DNA of 64,000 bases from DASUNP01 sp035249305 (GTDB lineage Bacteria > Acidobacteriota > Blastocatellia > UBA7656), in contig DATFGQ010000089.1 of assembly GCA_035249305.1 (NCBI GenBank), positions 1 to 64,000 on the forward strand, written 5' to 3'. Below, one piece after another: positions 57,688 through 64,000 of this stretch (its first letter is position 1; the number at the start of each line of letters is the position of its first letter). A program made the position numbers and the translations under genes. A model generated the notes under the pieces. The model was not told where the DNA came from. It did not search any database and saw only the letters and a program-made list of their open reading frames with translations.

Positions 57688-58178
57688 CTTGAGGCGTCGG
57701 GCAGGGCGGCCGGCCTCAATTCCATCAGGAAATGTGAAGGCATACTCTCGACGCTTGAAAACCCCAGGCGCTCAAAAAGGCGGAGCGACGGATTGAACCG
57801 CTCGACGTAGATGCGCACGCTCGCTCCGCCCTCTCCCGCCTCCCGGATTAGACTCTTGAGGATCGAGCTCCCTACCCCGGCATTCCTCTCTTCGACGGCC
57901 ACTGTGATGTCGAGTATTCTGATCTCGTCCGGCCTTCGGGCGGCGTAGAGCCGGCCCGCACGGCGGCCGTTTAAGAGGATGATGCTGTGCTCGGCTTCGG
58001 GGAACTTCGCGCGGTAATAATGCTGCTGCGCGGCGAATTGCATCTCGACGAACGCCCGCTGCTGCCGCTCGTCCCAGCCCGTGAGCGCCAGCTCGTCGGC
58101 GCGCGTCGAGGCGTAGAGCTCAAGCAAGAAGCTCTCGTCTTCTGGCGTCACCGGGCGAAGAGTTATCGATTGAGGCAT
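57684..58178 (-). CDS. GNAT N-acetyltransferase 1
   Basis: A 164-residue GCN5-related acetyltransferase. The acetyl-CoA site reads ILDITVAVEERNAGVGSSIL (Q/RxxGxG/A-like block with RNAGVG). FNPSLRLFERLGFSSVESM is the usual beta6-alpha4 region. The N-terminus ITLRPVTPEDESFLLELYAS and a WDERQQRAFVEMQFAAQQHY block are shared with the other GNAT protein at 58517, so the two are paralogs. They flank a DUF6916 gene in one leftward operon. Confidence 0.88.
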   Translation of the reverse strand: MPQSITLRPVTPEDESFLLELYASTRADELALTGWDERQQRAFVEMQFAAQQHYYRAKFPEAEHSIILLNGRRAGRLYAARRPDEIRILDITVAVEERNAGVGSSILKSLIREAGEGGASVRIYVERFNPSLRLFERLGFSSVESMPSHFLMELRPAALPDASS

Positions 58179-58202
58179 GATCGTTTTCGCTCTCTTTCGG
58201 GT

Positions 58203-58499
58203 TCAAATCAAGCGGTTGAAGTAGGCTTCGAAATAGACCGAATCATTATCACGCTTGAAGGGGACAAGTAATATCTCGAACTCTCCGAGGACTTCGTGCT
58301 TGATCCTATAGAGCCCCTGCTGCGCGGGGACGCTCGCCGGGGCGCGGAAGACCGCCGCGAACTGTTCTTGCTTGGGCGTCGAGCGGCGCTGCTCGACCTC
58401 CACGAGCTCGACCTCGGCCGACTCGCCCTCGCCGAAAAACATCTGAAACTTTGAGTTCAATTGTTCGGCCATCACCGGCCGTGTCAGCTTCTCAAGCAT
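58203..58499 (-). CDS. DUF6916 domain protein
   Basis: A 98-residue cytoplasmic protein, a single DUF6916-like domain (GEGESAEVELVEVEQRRSTP, KQEQFAAVFRAPASVPAQQG, LYRIKHEVLGEFEILLVPFK). It corresponds to the mature part of the Tat-exported protein at 57232. No signal peptide is present. It sits between two GNAT genes with gaps of 24 and 17 bases, so the three are surely one transcript. Such genes recur with tail-collar proteins in soil bacteria; the collar gene here is at 18556. Confidence 0.78.
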   Translation of the reverse strand: MLEKLTRPVMAEQLNSKFQMFFGEGESAEVELVEVEQRRSTPKQEQFAAVFRAPASVPAQQGLYRIKHEVLGEFEILLVPFKRDNDSVYFEAYFNRLI

Positions 58500-58516
58500 T
58501 GGTCGTAATTCTCCGA

Positions 58517-58987
58517 TCAGCGGTCGGGGGCTATCTCCATAATGTAGTTGAAGTCGTCTTCGCCCGTCACTACGAACCCCAACCGCTCGTAGAGCAGCCT
58601 GGCCCGGTTCGACTTCAACACGTGGAGACGGGCCGTCAGGCCCGCCTCGGCCGACTCCTTTATCAGGTCTTCGATTATGCGCCGCCCGATCCCCAGGTTT
58701 TGATACTCGGGCAGTATGGCCAGGTCTATGTACCTGTGTACTTTCTCCATCCGCTTGGTCATCACACGGCCCGCGGGGCGGCCCTCGAAAAGGATTATTT
58801 GGTGACGGGGCTCGGGGAACTCGGACTCGTAAGAGAGTTTCTGCGCGACGAACTGCATGCGCAAAAAAAGCTCCTGCTGCTCGGGCGGAAGTCCCATGGC
58901 CTCTATCTCCCTGCTGCGCGTGGTCGCGTAGAGCTTATAAAGAAAATCCTCATCATCCGGGCCGGCCGGTCTCAGGGTGAATTCCAT
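58517..58987 (-). CDS. GNAT N-acetyltransferase 2
   Basis: A 156-residue acetyltransferase from the ATG at 58987 (AAAGGAA eight bases upstream); an ATG 57 bases earlier adds unrelated residues. The pyrophosphate loop is in LAILPEYQNLGIGRRIIEDL (QNLGIG). The C-terminal VLKSNRARLLYERLGFVVTG is typical. The N-terminal FTLRPAGPDDEDFLYKLYAT and QELFLRMQFVAQKLSYESEF mirror the first GNAT protein. Substrate unknown; the DUF6916 gene next to it may encode a partner or target. Confidence 0.88.
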   Translation of the reverse strand: MEFTLRPAGPDDEDFLYKLYATTRSREIEAMGLPPEQQELFLRMQFVAQKLSYESEFPEPRHQIILFEGRPAGRVMTKRMEKVHRYIDLAILPEYQNLGIGRRIIEDLIKESAEAGLTARLHVLKSNRARLLYERLGFVVTGEDDFNYIMEIAPDR

Positions 58988-59212
58988 CGCGATCGTTCCT
59001 TTGTGCATTTGCGGTTGAAGATCGTAGTTTTCGTCACCCGACATGTCAAGCCGGGATCAATCTTTGGCTCGGATTTTGCCATAAGATAATTATGTGACCG
59101 TTTATTGAATCGAATCGCTACGGGCGCACGATTCGGTTCAAAGCCTGCCTTGCCTCTATCCACAGCTCGATGGGAAGTGATACGCCCAGCGTCCAGAACT
59201 GGAGTCGCAACA

Positions 59213-60772
59213 GTGGATGTTAAGAGGATCGGTTTGATCGCGCTTGTTTTGCTGCTCGCTTTTGGGCTGGGCTTATACGTATGGAGGGCGAACAGGCACG
59301 GCGGGCAAGCGGCCGAAGAAGGCCCCGCCGAGGCCGCGGGCGAAGCATCGCTTGATCCGCCCATCGATCTGGATTTCGCAAAGATCAAACAGCGCGGCAC
59401 GCTGGTCGTCCTGGCCCCTTACAACTCGACGACCTATTTTCTCTATCGCGGCGAGCCTATGGGCTACGAGTACGAGCTGCTGAAGGCCTTCGCGAAAGAT
59501 CATGGCCTGACGCTGCAAGTTGAGGTGGTGAGGAACCAGAAGCTGCTGTTTCAAGGACTGAATCGCGGCGAAGGCGACGTCGCGGCCGCGAGGCTCATCC
59601 CGAAAGAGGAGGACCAGGAGAAGGTTTCGTTTACGGATACGCTGTACTGGACCGAGCCGGCCCTCGTGCAGCAGAAAACCCCGCCCGATCAGACCAACCT
59701 CCCGGAGCCGATCAAGAAGTCCATCGAGTCGGAGCCGGAGGAGGTGAAGACGGACGACGTAGAGGTCGACGCGAGGCTCATAACGAAGCCGGCGCAGCTT
59801 GCCGGCGAGACCGTCACCCTGCCGAAAGGCTCGGCCTATCACAAGACGCTTCTGGAGCTGGCCGACGAGATTTCGGGCGAGATACAGGTCGTCGAGGTGA
59901 GCGGAAAGACCGACGACGAGGCGCTGATTAACAAGGTGGCCAAGGGCGATGTCGAATACACCGTCGCGCAGGATAACCTCGCACAGCTTAAGGAGACGCA
60001 CTTCACGAATATTAAGATACGCCCGATCGTGGGCGCGTCGAACAGGGTCGCGTGGGCCGTGAGGAAGAACGCGCCGGCGCTGCTGAAAGAGTTGAACCGC
60101 TGGATCGCAGAGAAGAGCAAGGGCGCGCTGTTGGGCGTCATGTACAGGAAGTATTTCGTAGACCGCAAGGGCTACCGGCTGCGCGCGTCCAGCGAATACC
60201 TGACGCACCAGACGGGCAAGCTCTGCCCGTACGATTCGCTGTTGAAGAGGTACGCTGTGGAAGTGAACTGGGACTGGCGTCTGCTGGCGTCGCAGGCGTA
60301 TCAGGAGTCGCACTTTGAGCCTCAGGCCCGCTCCTGGGCGGGCGCGACGGGCCTGCTTCAATTAATGCCGGCGACCGCTAAAGAGTTCGGCGTGCGAAAC
60401 ATCAACGACCCTCAAGACAACGTCCAGGGCGCTATAAAATTCCTGAACTGGCTGAAGGACTACTGGGACGACAAGATCGCAGACGAAGGCGAGCGGTTGA
60501 AGTTCATACTCGCTTCTTATAACACCGGCGCGGGGCACGTGGAGGACGCGCAGCGGCTTGCGGAGAAGTATGGAGGCAACCCTCAGTCATGGGACGACGT
60601 GGCCTACTGGCTGCTGCAAAAGTCGAAGGTGCAATTCTCTTCAGACCCCGTAGTCAAATACGGCTTCTGCCGCGGGGTCGAGCCCGTGATGTATGTGAGC
60701 TCAATACTCGAACGCTTCGAGCATTACAAGAAGTTCGTCGTGGGCAAGCATGGTCATTCAAAAGCTCTTTAG
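59213..60772 (+). CDS. MltF-like membrane-bound lytic transglycosylase
   Basis: A 519-residue protein from GTG 59213 (GGAG eight bases upstream), which puts the membrane anchor (GLIALVLLLAFGLGLYVWRA) at the N-terminus; an ATG at 59105 would add 36 unlikely residues. Residues about 70-300 are a periplasmic solute-binding (SBP_bac_3) domain. The C-terminal SLT domain has catalytic Glu365 (LLASQAYQESHFEPQARSWA), GATGLLQLMPATAKEFGV, and LKFILASYNTGAGHVEDAQR. The domain order matches MltF, which cleaves peptidoglycan under control of its binding domain. A short GTAGGGGC hairpin follows the stop. Confidence 0.93.
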   Translation: MDVKRIGLIALVLLLAFGLGLYVWRANRHGGQAAEEGPAEAAGEASLDPPIDLDFAKIKQRGTLVVLAPYNSTTYFLYRGEPMGYEYELLKAFAKDHGLTLQVEVVRNQKLLFQGLNRGEGDVAAARLIPKEEDQEKVSFTDTLYWTEPALVQQKTPPDQTNLPEPIKKSIESEPEEVKTDDVEVDARLITKPAQLAGETVTLPKGSAYHKTLLELADEISGEIQVVEVSGKTDDEALINKVAKGDVEYTVAQDNLAQLKETHFTNIKIRPIVGASNRVAWAVRKNAPALLKELNRWIAEKSKGALLGVMYRKYFVDRKGYRLRASSEYLTHQTGKLCPYDSLLKRYAVEVNWDWRLLASQAYQESHFEPQARSWAGATGLLQLMPATAKEFGVRNINDPQDNVQGAIKFLNWLKDYWDDKIADEGERLKFILASYNTGAGHVEDAQRLAEKYGGNPQSWDDVAYWLLQKSKVQFSSDPVVKYGFCRGVEPVMYVSSILERFEHYKKFVVGKHGHSKAL

Positions 60773-60779
60773 CTAAACC

Positions 60780-60810
60780 TGTAGGGGCAGCCCTTGTGGC
60801 TGCCCCTACA
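60780..60810. terminator. Short GTAGGGGC-type hairpin between convergent genes
   Basis: TGTAGGGGCAGCC and its exact inverted copy surround the five-base loop CTTGT. The same GTAGGGGCAGCCCTTGTGGC core occurs in the nested element at 6951. It lies eight bases after the mltF-like stop and may terminate both convergent transcripts. Confidence 0.7.
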
Positions 60811-60825
60811 TTGTCATCACCGGCG

Positions 60826-62505
60826 CTACTTCTTCTCGGCCGCCTCTTCTTTCATCCTCTTATAGCGCGCGCCGCCCTCGCCGCGCTCGAACAGCATCTC
60901 GACGACTTCGCCCTTGTCGTTCTTGACGAAGGTGAGCATCGATTCGACTTCGGGGTTCAGGAATTTTGACTCAGACAGCGCGAACAGCTCGCGCTTGGGG
61001 TTAGACGTAGCCTGGCCGAAGTACCTGTCGCCGTCCCTCGTGACGACGTAGATGCGGTTGTTGCCCAGGTCGTAGCGGCCCACGTAGGCGTCGTAGACCT
61101 TCGGGTCGAGCTTCAAGGTCTTTGTGGGCTTTTCGACTATGTAATCGACAAAACCCATCATCATCTCGTCGTAAGTCGGCTCGCCGTGGCGCACCGATTT
61201 CGTCGGGTCGGGGTTGAACTTGTTCTTGGCCGAGTTATCGAAGTAGCCTGTGACGGTGATCGTGCTCCCTGCCGGGAGCCGGAGCGGCTGGTCGGGCTTG
61301 TAAGCCGTCTGCCACGCGAAGCTGTAATTCGGTACGTTGAGCAGCCGCTCTGCCCGGCCATCGGGGTAGGTCACGCTGAACTCCATGGCCTTGCCGCGGT
61401 AATGCATGTGCGGCATCAGCACGAACAAAGTGACGTCGGTCCTGGGCGTCCAGTGGGCCGTAACCTTGTGGTTGTCCGCGCCGGGCGGAATCTGGAAGAA
61501 CATGTTCATGACCGCGCGCGTCCTCATGAGATCGGCCGGCGGCTCTTTGGTAAAGACCAGCCCTATCACGGAGCGGTCCTTCTGCGCCGAGCCCGCGACT
61601 TTCGAGTAGTGCACCTGCAAGCGTATGATCGCGCCCGCGGGAATCCGCTTGGCGGTGCCGGGCTTCCACACGCCATAGTTGCTGCCCGGCGCGTAAGCCG
61701 TCAGGAAGTCGTCGACCTGGTTGAACCCGCGCAGCTTCTGCGGCACGTCCTTCGCGTCGTCGTAGACGGGCTGGTCCGGCTTCGTCCTTATCAAAAAGCC
61801 GTCGCGATAAAAGGGCGTGTTCTTCAAAGACATTTCTACGGCCTTGTCGCGCATCTCTTTCGGCATCTTGGAGAGGTTCGGCTCGCCGGGCGGCACGATG
61901 AAGGCAATGATGTGATGGACTACCGCGCGATTACCCGGACGGGCTTCGGCCATCTGCACGTACTTGTCTTCCGTGAAGTTCGTGGGTACGTCGAAGTACT
62001 GGTACTCATCCGGGCCCGTGGCTTCGAGCGTGTACTCTTCGGGCATCTCAAGGATGACATCGGGCTTTCCGATGCTCCACCCGCCCGCGAAACTGGGGGC
62101 GGCAGTCGCGTCAGCCGGCTCGCCCTCTTTCGCGCCCTGATCCACCCAGGCGGCGATGGTGCGAATCTGATCTTCGGTGAGCCGCCGGTCGTTGGCCCAC
62201 CGGCCTACGTGCGGGTCGGCGTGCCAGGGCGGCATCTCGCGCGTAACGACCTTCTCTTTTATAGAGCGCGCCCACGGCCGCACGTCCTTGTAAGAGAGGA
62301 CGGAAAACCGCGCCGCCTCGCCGGGACGGTGGCACTCGGCGCACTTGTTGTGAAGGATCGGCGCGACATCTTTGTTGAAAGTGACGGCCTTCGTCTTCGC
62401 GGGATTGGCGGGCTTGTCTTTATCGCTGGCGCTCGTCGTAAACGTGACGGTGAAGATCGCCGCCGCCATCATCAAACAGGTTATGAGTTTCAACCATCCC
62501 TTCAT
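60826..62505 (-). CDS. Secreted cytochrome c / copper-monooxygenase-like protein
   Basis: A 559-residue protein from the ATG at 62505; AGGAG nine bases upstream excludes the adjacent ATG at 62514. The signal peptide is LKLITCLMMAAAIFTVTFTT. A cytochrome c domain has the heme site CAECH in NKDVAPILHNKCAECHRPGE and a Met region EMPPWHADPHVGRW. About residues 130-400 resemble copper type II ascorbate-dependent monooxygenase folds, with His motifs VVHHIIAFIVPPG and LFVLMPHMHYRGKAMEFSV. The ending is Lys/Glu-rich. This architecture is frequent in Acidobacteriota; the substrate is unknown. It probably acts in the periplasm. Confidence 0.82.
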   Translation of the reverse strand: MKGWLKLITCLMMAAAIFTVTFTTSASDKDKPANPAKTKAVTFNKDVAPILHNKCAECHRPGEAARFSVLSYKDVRPWARSIKEKVVTREMPPWHADPHVGRWANDRRLTEDQIRTIAAWVDQGAKEGEPADATAAPSFAGGWSIGKPDVILEMPEEYTLEATGPDEYQYFDVPTNFTEDKYVQMAEARPGNRAVVHHIIAFIVPPGEPNLSKMPKEMRDKAVEMSLKNTPFYRDGFLIRTKPDQPVYDDAKDVPQKLRGFNQVDDFLTAYAPGSNYGVWKPGTAKRIPAGAIIRLQVHYSKVAGSAQKDRSVIGLVFTKEPPADLMRTRAVMNMFFQIPPGADNHKVTAHWTPRTDVTLFVLMPHMHYRGKAMEFSVTYPDGRAERLLNVPNYSFAWQTAYKPDQPLRLPAGSTITVTGYFDNSAKNKFNPDPTKSVRHGEPTYDEMMMGFVDYIVEKPTKTLKLDPKVYDAYVGRYDLGNNRIYVVTRDGDRYFGQATSNPKRELFALSESKFLNPEVESMLTFVKNDKGEVVEMLFERGEGGARYKRMKEEAAEKK

Positions 62506-62514
62506 ATGAAGCAT

Positions 62515-62783
62515 CTCCTAATACTCTTTTTGCAGGCTTACCGAATAACTACGTAATCACAGCCCGAAAAAGATGCAAAATATCGCCCCGGCCATAAACT
62601 TTATCGATCTGCGATTGTATGCGACCGCTTCTTCGGAGTGCGGTGACTTGTCACCGCTTTTGAGTTAGCCATGACGGCTTCCCCTAAAACAAAAGCGCCG
62701 CGGGGTCGGCGCACTCCGAAAGATTCACCCTTTTCTATTTCCCGAATAGTATGAAAAGTTTTCTCAAAGTCTGATGTGGAGGT
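62515..62783. repeat. Intergenic gap with nested inverted repeats
   Basis: TTCGGAGTGCG (62632-62642) is inverted at 62710-62720, and within it GCGGTGA CTTG TCACCGC forms a perfect seven-pair hairpin (62640-62657). The layout of outer arms and inner hairpin resembles the nested element at 6915, although the sequences differ. It lies upstream of the cytochrome gene and beyond the stop of the sialidase-like gene. Confidence 0.6.
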
Positions 62784-63998
62784 TTATTCATTCGGCCCGG
62801 CTCTGGTTATCTCGTCTATAAACTCTGGCTGTAACAGAATATCATGAGACGCGCCGTCCATCCCGGCGATCACAACCGTTCGGCCGCCGAAAGCTATCGT
62901 CGGGTACGAGCTTTCCTCCTTCACAAGATACTTCTTCAAAACCCCCTTCGATAAATCGAGGACTCCGCGGACGATCTGCATCTTGTCAGCCTTCTCGTCC
63001 CAGGCGATGAAGACCCTTCCGTCGGGCAGGGCTAGCGCCTGCGCGTGCTTTCCCAGATTCCGGCTCGTATCGATTAAGGCCGATGGCGAATACGCCGACC
63101 CGTGGTCGCCCGACGTAGCGTAGTAGAGGCCCTGACGGTCGCCGCCCGTGAACCATACGACCGTGATCCTGCCGTCGCGGCCGATGCTCAGGCCGGGGCC
63201 TGTCACGGGGCAGGCGTTTATCTCCCACTTGTCGGCGCTCACCCGCACGGGCGTAAACGACTTGCCGCCGTCGACCGAGCGCGCCACGATGATGTCCCTG
63301 TACATAGGTCCTGTCGCGGGCACGGTCCGATAAGCCAGGAAGAGTCTTCCGCCGCCGTCGATCTGAATGTTCGTGCGGCAGCATTCGCACACGTCCGCGA
63401 GAATCTTACGGTCGCGCGAGAATGTCTTTCCGCCGTCATCAGAAACGCTCATCCAGATCTCCGCGCCGCGGTCCCCTGCCCTCTTGTTGCGCTCGTCGAT
63501 CCATGCGACGTAGACGCGCCCTCTCTTGTCGATCGCGACGGATTGAAAGGCGTGGCCGGTCGGCTCGCCCGCCGCGTCCGAATTCAGAGTGATGGCTTTA
63601 GAAAAACTCTTCCCGCCATCGGTCGAGCGCGCAAACCTGATGTCGCCTTTCCACTTCGCCCGCTCGTTGGACCAGCAGACATAAACCTCTCCGCCGGCAG
63701 AGACAGCCACCTTCGGCGGGTTCTCGTTGCGCACCGCGGCGTCCGCTTCGCGGTCGTTGACGCGCACGGGGTCGGAGAAGACGCGGCCGTCGGCCGAGTG
63801 GCGAAGCATCACGTCGCTTGAGCCGTTCGCGCGGCATATGTAAGTCAGGTAGAAGCCGCCCCGCCCATCCGAGGTTACGAACGGGTTGAAGTTCCCGTCA
63901 CCCGAAGGGCTTGAGCCGTGCTGGTGCTGGTGCGTCTGCGCAGACGCGCCGGCCGATGATATGAGCAGTAATAGAATTGCGGTTGCTAGTCGCAACAT
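62784..63998 (-). CDS. Exported BNR/sialidase-fold protein with Cys and His clusters
   Basis: A 404-residue protein whose ATG lies two bases from the window edge; a signal peptide at once (MLRLATAILLLLISSAGASA) supports that start. Next is a His-rich stretch THQHQH. The body is a six-bladed propeller with Asp-box/BNR motifs (RSTDGGKSFSKAITL, SVSDDGGKTFSRDRK, RSVDGGKSFTPVRVS). A CECC cluster (ADVCECCRTNIQIDGGGRLF) sits near the centre. The catalytic sialidase residues cannot be assigned, so exo-sialidase activity is unproven. The Cys/His content and the neighbouring copper-type protein hint at metal binding (inference). Confidence 0.78.
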   Translation of the reverse strand: MLRLATAILLLLISSAGASAQTHQHQHGSSPSGDGNFNPFVTSDGRGGFYLTYICRANGSSDVMLRHSADGRVFSDPVRVNDREADAAVRNENPPKVAVSAGGEVYVCWSNERAKWKGDIRFARSTDGGKSFSKAITLNSDAAGEPTGHAFQSVAIDKRGRVYVAWIDERNKRAGDRGAEIWMSVSDDGGKTFSRDRKILADVCECCRTNIQIDGGGRLFLAYRTVPATGPMYRDIIVARSVDGGKSFTPVRVSADKWEINACPVTGPGLSIGRDGRITVVWFTGGDRQGLYYATSGDHGSAYSPSALIDTSRNLGKHAQALALPDGRVFIAWDEKADKMQIVRGVLDLSKGVLKKYLVKEESSYPTIAFGGRTVVIAGMDGASHDILLQPEFIDEITRAGPNE

Positions 63999-64000
63999 GA

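Overview
The window looks like a chromosomal segment of a Gram-negative, fairly GC-rich bacterium, most likely an Acidobacteriota member near Blastocatellia. That placement is my inference. It rests on the style of the Ser/Thr kinase, the pilMNOPQ plus roadblock gene order, the lipid A genes (waaA, lpxK), DUF6916/GNAT/tail-collar proteins, and a cytochrome c/Cu-monooxygenase-like secreted protein. I saw no rRNA, tRNA or CRISPR array. Where a stronger start codon could be recognised from its ribosome binding site or signal peptide, I moved the start and say so. CDS coordinates include the stop codon.

Layout. 1-9 kb: a signalling cluster with two stand-alone CheB methylesterases, a CheR methyltransferase with PAS domains, a PAS hybrid histidine kinase and a PAS-Crp fusion, with no chemoreceptor. 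9-14.5 kb: a truncated glycosyltransferase, then the leftward translation set rplM-rpsI-rpsB-tsf-pyrH-frr. 14.6-18.3 kb: sugar kinase, transaldolase, DUF2889 and MaoC genes. 18.5-22.9 kb: tail-collar protein, coaE, M20 peptidase, a thioredoxin-fold protein and a membrane-anchored protein.

22.956-28.449 kb: an integrated element of about 5.4 kb bounded by a perfect 72-bp direct repeat. It has visibly lower GC than the host. It carries a broken tyrosine recombinase next to the left repeat, a Ser/Thr kinase fused through a coiled coil, zinc ribbon and membrane helix to a signal-peptidase-I domain whose nucleophile position reads Gly, several small genes, and a PPC-DUF3761 secreted protein. The target is the 5' end of a MocA-like nucleotidyltransferase gene, and the right repeat copy rebuilds that gene's start.

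29-36 kb: small membrane proteins, a HEAT-like protein and secA. 36.3-43 kb: type IV pilus operon pilM-N-O-P-Q and a roadblock protein. 43-46 kb: efp, waaA, lpxK. 46-52 kb: secreted proteins of unknown role, a proline-rich zinc-ribbon membrane protein, a KDPG-aldolase-like protein lacking the Schiff-base Lys, and a cyclase. 52-57 kb: MoxR / DUF58 / transglutaminase operon. 57-64 kb: DUF6916 and GNAT genes, an MltF-like lytic transglycosylase, a cytochrome c-type secreted protein and a BNR/sialidase-fold protein.

Intergenic space is rich in palindromic repeats. They include a set of hairpins built from tandem 7-mers (13.6, 42.6, 45.1 and 54.4 kb), nested inverted-repeat elements (6.9 and 62.6 kb), and short dispersed repeats. 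Several abut or supply the stop codons of neighbouring genes.
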